From assembly GCF_963576615.1 (NCBI RefSeq), contig NC_088710.1, forward strand, positions 3,886,001 through 3,950,000: 64,000 bases of DNA, written 5' to 3'. Numbering within the stretch: position 1 is the first letter of the stretch; every line of letters starts with the position of its first letter. A program made the position numbers and the translations under genes. The notes beneath the pieces are model-generated. The model worked only from the letters and a program-made list of their open reading frames with translations. It had not been told where the DNA came from and ran no database searches. Positions 35,161 through 47,200 of the stretch are shown here, in pieces. This DNA comes from Watersipora subatra. Lineage: Eukaryota; Bryozoa; Gymnolaemata; Cheilostomatida; Watersiporidae.

Positions 35161-37485
35161 CTAAAAATGATATGTATCTTTACAGTCGCGTTCAACATTT
35201 TAAGACTAGTGAAATTGTGAAAGGAGGGCAATTACATGACTGCAGTTACAAAGTATTACCTTTTGCGCTTCTTCTCTTCCGATTCATGCTTTTGATGACG
35301 CTTGAGAAAGATATGGTCATGAAGATCCTCGGTGCCTTCTAGCGAGTACGAGATAGCGTACGGGTGTGTTCTGAATGAGGGGACTAAAGAAGCAGCAATA
35401 GAGTAGCTTATCGTCACTCTTAAAGGTAGAAGCTATCAGCGATATTATGAGAAATAAAGTTCGACATTCAGTAGCATCTGATAATTTTTGGAAAAAAAGC
35501 TTGATAATTATGTCTGATGACTAATCAACCAAGCTTCAACAAAGCGATTCCTTAGTATTGAGTAAAACATTAAAACAAAGTGACAACTAAAATAAGACTA
35601 GCCTTGTTTGTTGCATGACAATGAAGAATAACAAAATACTCGAAGATTTGTTTATCAATGTTTATTATCAATGTTTGTCAACAATGTTTATTGATGGGTA
35701 AACGCAAACAATCGTCAAGGTACTTTAGACCTACCTTCTATATTCTCGCTGTTCTTACAATTACGAATCGTTTCCTCTTCCACCTCGGCGAACTCCCTCA
35801 CCTGCTGCGTAAAGTAGTCTGCCCCTACCCTAAAGAGCTCATCTGCTGAACCTTGAGATTTGTTAGTTGTAGGTTGCTCACTCGCAACTTTTGTATGAAC
35901 TTGATGCTTCAAAATAGCTTTTCTCTTTTGAATAGCTCGATGCATCGATTTAGACCGCAAATGTTTCGTCTTTTTATTAAGTTTGGTTGCACCTGCAGGG
36001 CGCACATGGTGAGAAAACCTCAGCTTACTCTGTGATGGCTGTTTCATAGTTGCCAGAGTTGGATTAACTGGTTCTTTGCTAAAAAATGACAAGTAATTAT
36101 AGAATAACACTTCACTGTAGGTCTTACCAAAAGTTTTAACATAATGGTTTACAAGTTGCTGATGACAAAAAGTAGCTTCCGAAAGTCTTTGCGGAAATGC
36201 GAAGTTCAAATGGACAGGTCATGACCAATTGACATAGGGAAAGCAAAAATTGCTCAAGAATTAAAGGATTGTAATAGCGGGTTTATGATAAAAGCTTCCT
36301 AAAATTGCCATTAAAAGCTTAATTGCTTAAAGCTACCTTAGCAAACTCTTTTCAGTGGTTTCCGTGGTGATAGAAGCGGGTGTTAGCTTTTTCGGTGTTT
36401 TTGCCACAGACAGACGTCGATCCATACGCTCTAGCCTGGTTCTAAGCTAATAAACAGAACATGAGAGAGAATATGCAGTTAGAATGACTACATAATAGAA
36501 GAGAATTCTAGATGAACTATGTCAATTATTAAACATATTGCAATATATTTTAGATGTGATGATGACATGCTTCTAGCACTAACAAGAATACTTCCTACAG
36601 AGCACAATGTACAAAAAGTTTGCGAAAGTAGATAATGGCTCGACTTACCGTATTTGATTCAGCTCGAAGCTCTGCAATGAGTTTGTCTTTTTCCGCAATA
36701 ATATTTTGCTGTTGTTGAACTAGATCTAGATGAAGGAGAACTAATGCTCTCAGATTCTTCACCTCAGATTCCATAATAGCAGTGCTTGTAACTTTAGGTT
36801 CAATACTTGAACGTAAAGAGACTGGTGTAAGCCGCACAAGGTTAAGATTCTGCTGATTTCCCAGTGAAAAGGTAACAGTTTTGGCAGAACTTGAGCTAGC
36901 TGATGTTAATGTAGTAAACTGAGAAGTGGTATGATTACTAACTCCATTTGTTATGCGCGATGCGTTAATAAATTCTTTTGTGGGCGATTTAAGAACTACA
37001 TCAACACGATTACGTACTTGAGGGGTATTCACTGCGAGAAGTGAACTCAAAGAAGCAGAACTACACAGAGGCAAACTGGTGGCCCTAACTAAGCTAGTTG
37101 GCACAGTAGTGATAGACATATTACTGTTGCTCGGTAGAGCTGATGAGACGGATAACTTTCTTTTGCGAGCTTTTATTCCCGTAGTACATGAAGACATATT
37201 ATATATATCTTTACGAAAATGGTCTGATGGTTCAGATCGACATTGAGCAAGTCCAAATTCAGATGACGTTGAAACAGAAGTTTTTGGTAAAGATGTGGAG
37301 CAACTAATTTTAACGGATGCATCAACTGTCTTCGCAACATCTGGTGTTGGTGGCGTTGAGGAAAAGCTGTTTTGAAAAACGTTCAAGACCTTCTGTACTT
37401 CACCAACACTACCAAATGGCTGATCCATTCTCTTAGAAGTAGACGAGTTTAATAGACTTCTGTCACATAGCTCTGAATGTAACAT
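35030..37485 (-). CDS. MSL1: Male-specific lethal 1 homologue, MSL complex scaffold (3' end not located)
   Basis: Five minus-strand exons (37485-36649, 36446-36337, 36078-35735, 35383-35260, 35160-35030) join in frame for 515 residues. Residues 1-236 are Ser/Thr-rich and disordered-looking, with a basic KARKRKL patch. A leucine-zipper-like coiled coil follows at about 237-292 (LRALVLLHLDLVQQQQNII to RTRLERMDRRL), where animal MSL1 binds MSL2. From residue 431 the PEHE region begins with VPSFR, then FLKRHQKHESEEKKRKRWD and QRQREQQMREKL; this region binds the acetyltransferase MOF/KAT8. MSL1 scaffolds the complex that acetylates histone H4 Lys16 in the nucleus. KANSL1 also has a PEHE domain, but the coiled coil and the KRH...KKRKRWD order point to MSL1. 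The last exon(s) were not found. Confidence 0.9.
35260..35383 (-). CDS. MSL1: MSL1 coding exon 4, start of PEHE domain
   Basis: Acceptor gcttctttag. It starts VPSFRTHPYA, matching the VPSWR start of the vertebrate PEHE region, and ends HESEEKKRKR across a phase 2 junction (donor gtaata). Confidence 0.9.
35735..36078 (-). CDS. MSL1: MSL1 coding exon 3
   Basis: Acceptor catttttttag. It completes a Ser codon and then encodes 114 residues, first basic (KKTKHLRSKSMHRAIQKRK), later acidic (VEEETIRNCKNSENIE). It leaves in phase 1 at donor gtaggt. Confidence 0.88.
36337..36446 (-). CDS. MSL1: MSL1 coding exon 2
   Basis: Acceptor tctgtttattag. It continues the coiled coil as LRTRLERMDRRLSVAK and ends in phase 2 at donor gtagct. 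Confidence 0.88.
36447..36648 (-). repeat. MSL1 intron 1 = copy of a dispersed repeat (introner-like)
   Basis: The whole 202-bp intron is similar, by eye, to 54512-54716 in PIP4K2 intron 6, in the same orientation. Shared blocks include gagaatatgcagtt, gatgatgacatgcttct, acagagcac and gtagataatggct. Similarity stops close to both splice sites; the flanking MSL1 exon sequence is not shared. Confidence 0.75.
36649..37485 (-). CDS. MSL1: MSL1 coding exon 1
   Basis: The ATG at 37485 opens 279 codons. The exon holds the low-complexity N-terminus and most of the coiled coil, ending ELRAESNT in phase 0 at donor gtaagt. It is the longest continuous coding exon in the window. Confidence 0.88.
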
Positions 37486-38125
37486 ACTGAAATATGAAAA
37501 AATGCGAAAGAAATATGAACTTCAAATACAAATTGTTAACAAAATTCAACAAACAGTTTTGTAATAGCTCTCATAAACGCTTTTGCTGGATTCGTTGTGA
37601 CATCCGTATGAAAAAATTTGTTTTGGAACGTAATACAGATTTTAAAAGTTATGTGCATAAATCAATTATTAAATTATATAATTTTCATCAAATAAAATAT
37701 TTTACAGGAAATGTCCTTGGTACATTAGCGATTGCATATGGCTTCCTGTTCTAAAATCCCATGTTTAGGATGTGAACACACCGCCGAGAACGCTAACTCT
37801 AGAGATTACCGAAATTGGTTTTGCGCTATTATAATATCGTTCTTTTTGTGAAAGTTGCGTCAATCATTAGTTATCTGTCTTAACCTACTCGGTTACCATC
37901 GCTGTCTCTTGTCTAATTAATGCTGTATACCGCTATTAAAATATAAAACTGTCTTCGTTTCTTAATCAAACTGATTCGGTAATAACTCATTGACTCGGCC
38001 CCGACTAAATACTGTACAACGAATAAATTTTGTTGGCAAAAATCAAAGTATCTTCTGATCTATTTTGACTACGCAGTTTTTATGTAACGACGTTATAAAA
38101 TACTCGTGCTTTTACGTAAGAAAAA
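37486..38125. promoter_or_regulatory. Head-to-head promoter interval of MSL1 and PIP4K2
   Basis: The two start codons diverge 640 bp apart with no other gene between, so both 5' UTRs and promoters should lie here. A CCGCCGAG-containing, less AT-rich patch is near 37780. A TGACGT/ACGTCA-type site is not evident, and no TATA box can be assigned. Confidence 0.6.
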
Positions 38126-38239
38126 ATGTCATCCAAACACCAAAAGACCAAAAAAGTAAAGACTGTACAACAGAAAAAGAAATTGTTTCGAGCCAATGAA
38201 CCGCTTCTTAGTGTCTTCATGTGGGGTGTAAATTACAGC
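38126..38239 (+). CDS. PIP4K2: PIP4K2 exon 1
   Basis: The ATG at 38126 follows six A residues. 38 codons: a Lys-rich N-terminus, then [19 protein letters not shown]. Phase 0, donor gtaagt. Confidence 0.95.
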
Positions 38240-41200
38240 GTAAGTATTACCAGTTGTATTTGATGGCTGTATTTATTAAAACATAATCCTATGTTCTTAC
38301 ATGCCCAGAATTATGTTTTTGCTCATTCTATGGTATGTCTATGTATGAATATGACTTTTCAGGGATGAGTATGAGTCCTTGGAATTATAGTTTTTGGTTA
38401 AGTAAAAATGTTCGATATTGAAAATTTACGAGCACATAAGAATAAGATATTTCGACGAATGCCTTTGCCATTATTAAAATATTTTATGATCTTTAGCTCT
38501 CGTTATGTCTGATCACATCTGAGACTCTAGTTTCTCAACTGCGATGGTCAAATCTTTTTGACTTGAACCATCTGTAAATTACTTCGTTCTTCTTCTTCTC
38601 ACTAATCACATCCTCTCTTGTGCAGAAGCCTTATTGTGATATCCTATAGAACTAGAGATTGGGGTCAATAGTTTTTTCATAACTTGCCAGGTGGTGTTAG
38701 TGACTAGTATACAAGTGGTTAAAAACTGTAAAACAAGACAATATGTTATAAGAGAGCAGTTCGATGAAAGAAAAAGTTTCTCTTAGTCTCGGTATTTATG
38801 TGGGATTTAATTCCACCTACACGAGTAGACGGGTATGCCTCACAATGCTGCACAGAAAATTCAGTATCCACTGAAACGGATTTACTTAGAATGTTTCTCC
38901 TTACTGTTATGTCGTGCTAATTTATAGATTTGATTGTATGATTTAAAGATTTGAATTAGTTTTATTTGTCTTACACATCGGTGATTGTAAAATAACTTTA
39001 GAATGTCTAGAGTGGTTGGATATTGCATGAACTTAACACCAACTCTTTTTTTTCTTCCGTTGAAGTGATGCGTTTGCTGTTTTGGCCTTGAGTTGCTTTA
39101 TCTGCAAATGAAAGACCATTTTTGCTTCGTCAAGCCTAGTCGGATATACCAGAAAGAGTCAAAAGTTATACCGAATATAGCGATGAATATCAAAAGGTAT
39201 GGCGCCTTCCAGTGCCTCGCGTTCCATGTTCTCAACTCGAGTTGTTGAACTCGAGTTGCTGTTCAAAGAACTCGGTCTGGGTTTTTGATAAACTCGAGTT
39301 GTGTTACGCAAAACAAACCCGGGTTTGTAAAAAAAAGCTGAGTAATTGGGGTGGCTCATTTACAGGACTGCATTTGTGCATATTATATAAAATTTAATAA
39401 TTGAATGATAATAATAATTGGAATATATATATACATATTTAAATTATATATATATCAGCGATATATGCGCATATTTATTTATATAAATATAAAGAGACAA
39501 AAACAATTGTAGAATGTAAAAAGCAAACTAAAAAACAATCTATGTGGGTGCCGGGCCACTTCTTTTTCAAATGAAAAAAGAGTTATCTTTCTAGAACCTG
39601 ACAAGGAACTGAATGAACACCAAAAATGAACAAACATAGAAATTATGTCAACGATGATTAATGATGCACTAAAAAAATTCCATATATAAATATAGCTAGA
39701 GAAAATGAAATGATGAGTTGTTTAGTATGGCGCCTTACAGTGCTTCGCGTTCCATGTTCTCAAGCCGAGTTGTTGAATTCGAGTTGCTGTTGAAAGAACT
39801 CGGCCTGGGTGTTTGATGAACTCGAGTTGTGTAACTTGAGTTGTACATCTCGAGTTATATTTACAAACTCGAATTTGTAAATATAACTCGAGTTGTACAG
39901 CTCGAGCTGCAACTCGAGTTGATCAGTGTCCCGAGTTTGCAACTCGAGTTGTACAACTTGAGTTGCAAACTCGGGACACTCTAATTCGCCAGTAGCTCTA
40001 GTTTTACAGTAGGCTACATACATACATAGTTTAATTTCTATTAGCTAACGGTGCCTATTTATGTACCATTGTTTATATAACCAGATCTACCGTTATGCTA
40101 CGGTAATACCAATATATTGCACCTTACTTGTACAAACTCGAGTTTGTAAATACAACTCGAGTTACACAACTCGAGTTGAGAACACGGACCGCAAGGCACT
40201 ATAAGGCGCCATAAAAAGGAGTGCGTGTCGATGAGAGCGAAGGTTTATAGTCAATATCGATATACACTCGCACATCTAAATTTTTTTTATAGAAGTTGCT
40301 TCATCATTGCCCCAGCTTGCTCTATAGGTAATTTATGCAAAATAGGTGCATGTATGTATATACACTAAACAGGTACTCATTTTTGATAGGTTAAATTTGG
40401 ATTTTGGTCAAACATTATTGTAAAGCCAAAAAACGACCAACATACACAAAAAATCTTAATTTTTAATCATGAAATACTTGCCTTTAATTAATCATGTTTA
40501 TAACTTTATGTTTATATGTAGTCAATAACCTGAATTTTGCCAAATAGTTCAAAGTATTTACTGCCTAGCTGTATCCTTTTAGATTCGCTCAATTTTTTAA
40601 ATACGTGTAGATAATTTTGCCAATTTAAAAGTTCAGAGATAAGCCTTTTTGTTAGATTTATCATTTCACAAACGAGTCAGTAGTCAGCTGGTTGTACCCT
40701 TTATATGAAACAAAGTCGTCAGTCGGCGTTAAGTTAAGCCTAGTCGACATTTATGCTGGGATTTGTTAGTGTTCATTCATGTTCTCATTTTATGTAATGT
40801 TCATCATGTACATGGCTTGAGACGATCTGATTGAGTAAATTTTTGTTTTGATGGACATTAATAAAATGAAAATTTTCACAGTAATTGCTAACGTATATTA
40901 AACATTGAATATCTTTTAGTAAAACCAAGTTGTATGTTCCCAATCAGTAGAGTGTTCTCAGCACACCTCCTTGATGCAAGCATATTCTAAAATTTTTCGC
41001 ATGTGAAAGCAGAATTTCATGAGCTGCAAAGTATAAGCAGCAGGATATTCTTTAGCTGCTGTATCATTTGTTGCCAGTTAGCCGCTGGCTGATGATATCA
41101 TTTGTAGCATGGCTGAGCAGTACTCTATAGCGCGTATTGATTTGTTTAAAAGGCCTACAATTGCTAGTGCTGTTTAGCATCGCTCCAGCTGCTGATCCAG

Positions 41201-44200
41201 CTGTAACCATGTGAGTAGGTCATACAACTAGGCTGTCAGCTTTAGATCGCAGTTGCTGTCGTTGACCAGCCTGAACAACCCCTCGATTGTAACCAACAGG
41301 TACTCCTCCGCTCTGTTGTATACATAACAAAATGACATGAAGGGAAATGTGCTTCTTGACATCTAGTTGTATTTGCACAGATCACCGGCCTCAGCCATGT
41401 TGATGAACCGAGTCTACTGTTGCCAGAACACTTCAAGGCTTTTGCCAAAGTTCGTGTCGACAACAACCAGTATAACAAGTAGGTCTTATGAACCGCTCTT
41501 CTTATTAAAGTTGTTGGCTGCCAACATATAGGGCCGACGATTCAGAAGTATTAGTGTTACTCCGGGTCGACGTTGCTTACTCGGAACTCTTGGAGACTTC
41601 AGACCTTCGATGGATTGGCCTGAAGATCAGGGAATCTAGTTAGGAATTAACAAATCTAGTTTTAGCGAGGAAAAATGCGTAAACATGTTTTGACAAAGTA
41701 TCAAGGTTAAAGATATTTGGAGTGACTCAAGTAAACAGTTCTGAGCTTTTAAAAAATTTATTTTAAGCATATTTGGAAGAACTTTTGTGTAAAAACTGTT
41801 TTTTTCACGAGTTTTAGTCTTTCACATTGGTGTAATGAGGCTGTCCGTATACTATTTGACTTTAATTATACATTAAATTAGATTAATTAAAGGCAAATTA
41901 GACATTCAAAGGATTGACAAATATGTCAATATGCTGAAACCTCAATTGTAAATTGTTTGCCGCTCTCGTTTAATTGTTATTCAACTCAACCAGAACGCCA
42001 ACCTTCAGTAAGCTGTAATTAACAGCCTGCTGAAGGTAATTCTGGTTGACAGTGTAGCAGCAGGTGCCACCACTGTCTGGCAGCAAGTTAGTTAATAGTT
42101 TTGCCTACAGACACGCTGTTAGCAGCTAATGTATTCTCTTCGGTTGCTTCACAAGAGTGCGTAGTAAGAAAAAATACTCCTACTCATTTTATTGTCTACA
42201 ATTCTTCCATAGTTGCTTCTGTTTGGCTATGTTGTTGATGAGTGTCTATGGCAACAAGACTTACTTGGCTGACACGCTCTACAAGTTGATGTTATTGTAA
42301 AGCTAGTGAATAATGGGTTGTTGATATTGGCCAGGTGAATAGTTCATTGCTTAAGTTCCTTAGGGTGGGTTAGTGCATTACAATAGGTAGCTACTAGGTG
42401 TATTTTATAAGTAGCTTCCTGGTGTCATTACAAACCCTCTTCTGCTAATGATGAACTTGCATAAAATTTCAGTTGATTTTATCAAAAAGTATCGGTATGT
42501 TTCTTTCTATCAATTGCGACTGTTTTTGATGTTCGAGGTGATCTGACTGCCAAGATGCTTGAGGATTAAAATCATTGATATAATAAACCCTATATTGTTT
42601 TATAAAATTATAAATTTATAAGATATATAAAATCTATATTGTTAATATAATATACATATATATATAAATTATTATCTATGATTAAAATCAACAAAACCTG
42701 ATCATGGTTAGAAAGCTGAGATCAAGCAAACGTGTGATTATAACGTCTACTGTTACACTTTGGCAAAAGGATCGAAAGTATAGAGACGCGTAATGCTGCA
42801 GCTTGAACACAGCCAATAACAATTAATGATGTCATTCTGACACGCATTTTTCTTCTGAGCGTTTTAGTCATAATAAAGTTTTGTTAATTACAATCTTGAA
42901 ACACCCTGGCAATCAGATCATCTCAAACATCAAAACTGCTCGCTAATGACATAAAATGTTGATACTTTCTAATAAAGTCAACCAATATTCTGCGTAAGTT
43001 CATTTTGCAATTTGTGGAAGTGGAGACAACTCTATGCCTCATCGTTGAGCAATACATGGATGAATCTTCACTAGGTGAATACTTAAAAGTAGTAGGTTGT
43101 GATTTGTGATTCGTCACTGCTCATTACGTCTGTAAATAATCTTGTTTATGAATATGTAATCTGCAGGCCCTTTCAGACACTCACTATGGCCCAAATTTTT
43201 AATAGGGAGCCAGCCAGCTCGGTGTTATCTACTAACCTTTTGAACCCTGGCCTTCCACGTTAATGTTTGTCAGTATTCCTGGGCAATTTATCCAACGATG
43301 GGAAGTTTTCAAACTTTTATTAAATATATATTAATATGATCATAAAACAAAGATATTTGGTAAAACACTAGTAAAAAGGTCTGGATACACACAGCAAATG
43401 TCACCAAAGAGAATGAAGCGTTTCACAGTTCTTCGGGCTAAAACCATAAAAATTTATACGATTTTAAAGATTTGTTAAAATTTTACAGTAGCATCATATT
43501 TATTGAGCACACATTTTTCATTGTTTCATGACTCAAATTAAGCTGGAAAATTAAAGTTATTGTCATATAATTCTTCATCTGCATCACAATCATCCATGAT
43601 CTACCAGAAAATGAGTTGTATCAATTCATTCGTGATGTCATTTTAATAACAGGTTGACAACGTTTAGTTTATATGTTATCAACCTGTTCCTGTTTCAATG
43701 ATGCATCATTATGGGCCTGTGGTACTGCATGGCTGTTTTCCAACAATCATACTTTTCCATTTATACATATAATGAGTCATACTGACCACGATTGGCTTGC
43801 ACTTGTTGCCAATGGGGAAAATTTTTTCCTGTAGAGAGAACATGCCCAGCCACTTCAAGTTTAAGGAGTATTGCCCCCTTGTCTTCAGGAATCTTAGGGA
43901 AAGATTCAATATATATGACGACGAGTTCATGGTGAGTTTGTTTTTACTGTAACATATTCACCGCTGTGTATTCTATTTAAATATAACTGCTACTATGCCT
44001 GTTCACATATTCTAGTAGGAAATGAGGGCGGCATACAAACAGAGACTCCATTCTGACTTACTAAAATTGTAGGCTATTATATAGGATCAGAATTTTAGAA
44101 TGTTCCAGCTTCTAACTGCCATAGCCTTTAGTTATAATGTTACAGTGTTTGCATCTCAGCTAGCATTCCTTCTGTTGCTACGGTTGTGTTTTCTGTATAG

Positions 44201-47200
44201 ACAGTGTGTGACAGTTCTATGACTCATTTGTCTGCCAGCCTTGCGTAATACTTTCAGTCGTCATTCCGTCTTTTTGTTCTCTTCCACTTTCGCCATTTGT
44301 TTACAAGCCAAATTCCGGCCAAAGCCAGCCTTGACTAGCCTTGATGTAAACAGTCCTAGCTTGTCAATTACCTACTAAGAGTCTAAGACACTGTCAATCG
44401 TGTCACTCTTGCAGCTGAATCCTTGAGTCTCTGGCAGTGACTCATGAGCGCTCTTGTCCTGCATATCAAACTTCTGGAAGGTTCTCTCGAGCTTGGATAC
44501 TATCCTCTTATACTATACTATACTATCTTGGATACTGTCGAGCTCTCGATACAATTTTCACAAAATATGAAAATATAATTCTATTGCTAGCCAGTAAATA
44601 AATGGCCATTTTATTCTGAAACTCAAAGCTTCGGTATTGTTGGAGATGCCGAGTCAGTAATAGTTCAAGAATAGCTCAATGATGGTTATGGCTATCGTTC
44701 GGCTTGTTTACAATTAAAATTAACATAAATTATGTAATTGTATTCAACATTGGATTTCATTACATCTTATTTTTATTGTGGTTTTTGTTACTATTCATTT
44801 TGATCAGGTACAAATGACAAAAAAGTGTGTGTAATATAAATATTGGTCACAGAGACCCTCTGGCAGGTACCAATGAAAAGGGTGCAAAGTATGAAGAATT
44901 CTGATGACAGGCACAGATGCATATCAGTGGATGGTTACCATCAACACATGCTTATTACCTAAATATGTCTGCAAAGTTTACTTAAAATATAATGAAAAAG
45001 TAGAAGACAACCGAATAGGAATAATTTGCAAACTGGAAAGTAGCCCCTGATAAATACTCTTGTTTGGTATTTCCTCAGGTCAGTCACGGTATAGGACTTT
45101 TGCTTTTAAGTTGTTCAATAAATTTAATAAAACATGAATGTCCTTGTGTCTAAATCTGGATTTGTGGCGGAAAAGTAGACATGTTCTTCATCAGTTCTCA
45201 AAAGTATGGTACCTAAAAAGTGAGCCAGAGAGCACGATTATAGAAGGTATCTAAAAAGTGAACCAGAGAGCACAGCTATAGAAGGTATCTAAAAAGTGAG
45301 CCAGAGAACACAGCTATAGAAGGTATCTAAAAAGTGAGTCAGAGAGCACAGCTATAGAAGGTATCTAAAAAGTGAGCCAGAGAGCACAGCTATAGAAGGT
45401 ATCTAAAAAGTGAGCCAGAGAGCACAGCTATAGAAGGTATCCAAGAAGGCTTGGTTATAAGCGGGTGAAACCGGTTGTTTTGTATACAGTTGGGCGCTTG
45501 TGACACCTAACTTCATAAATTGAGTGACTTGAATATTTTAATCCTTTGGCTGGGGAAACGACCAAAATGTCGTTTATCGTTTCCGTGGGGAAACGACTTT
45601 TCTGTTGCTTTCGGTAGACATTTATAAAGCTGTCGCCTAGTAACAATAAACAAAGGATATGAATGCTAGAATCTTATAGTCTTATAATCTAAAATCCATA
45701 ATCTTATAATCTAAAATCTTAAATATTATCGACACGATGTTAGTCGATGAATTACAATATGAAACGATTATCTGAGAGACGTTGCTTTTTGCTAAAAGCT
45801 AAAGAAATCGAGACTTCTTTGAAAAAATAGAAGTTGAAAAAACCAGTCAACGTACGGCTCGACGTTCAAAATGAAAAAATAAAGATTTATTAGAGCCTGC
45901 GATCGTTAGTGATCATTTGTCTGATCAGTATGATGATAATTCAGATGATGGTAGTGATGTAAACTTTGAAGATTTGAATATCTAGAGAAAAGTGATCGTT
46001 ATGGTAGCTCATTTGATGATGATGCTACCGGCGTTGGCTACGCTGTGGCATTGGATTCTGCCGAAAGGAATGCTTCCAAGCACTTCATACATAGCTTTTT
46101 TGTAGTAGTACACAAGTAAATGAATGTTTATGTACACAAGATTTTCTTTATTGAAATAAATTTCAGTTAGAGCTATGTATGTTCTTAGGATACCGATTTC
46201 ATTGAATTCTTAAAAATAAATTACATGACTTTCGGTTGTTTTTGCGGGGCTTTTACCCAGCCAAAGGGTTAGGTATCTTAGTACGATAGAGCTCGCCTTT
46301 CACTCGTACACCTTTCACCCTTCACTCGTCTTTTACTTTGAACTGCATCGACTGGTGATCATAAAGTTCTTATCTATTGTCTACATTGGTAAACATTGGC
46401 TTGTCTGCGTTGATCTCATAAAGATCTGCTTAGTTTATTCATGAGATCAACACAGTCAAGCCAATTTCTAGCATCAACCTTCTGTTGATGCTAAAAACTG
46501 GCTAATTTTTAGAAAAGCCAGTTTAAATAACTGGCTAAAAATACTATAGCTGGCTAGCATAGAACAAAAATATAGCCAGTTAGCTATATATAAAGTTGAC
46601 AACCTTCTGGTTGTCAAGCTTCTGTTGACTTGCTGCATTTTCCTCATATTAATGCATTCAAACATTCCATGTAATCAAAGGTCTTGCGGTTTCTGAACAT
46701 TGTACTGGAGTGCTGGAGTACTGGGTTTATCAGCATGACCTCACAGATAACACTCATTGTTTGTGTTTAGGCTTCCTCCATGTTGTTTTTTACAAGCTGC
46801 ATAGAGTATGTTGGCTCAGGTGCTTAAAACCATTTGTCATCTCACTAGGGATTCACTAGTTGCCTATAAACAATCAACCCTAGCCAACATAAAGGTGGAC
46901 TTGCAACAAAATTTACATTACAGTTATTTGGTATCAAAAGGTTCGCCATGTCTTACTCTGCTGTGTTGTAGGTTCAAAACACGGAGAAATGTGATTACAA
47001 GCTTTTAAAAGCTCAAAAAACCAGCCGTGGGTTGGAATTCCTTTACATTTATGACGTACCCAACTCGACTGGGGTTATTGTTTTGACAGGTGATGTTATC
47101 ACGTGAAATGAAAGGCCAATAAAAAGCTCAATATAAATTGTCTCATAGCACTAGTTGATGACAAACACTTCGTTCCCGGGAAGCCCTTATCAAATATAGA

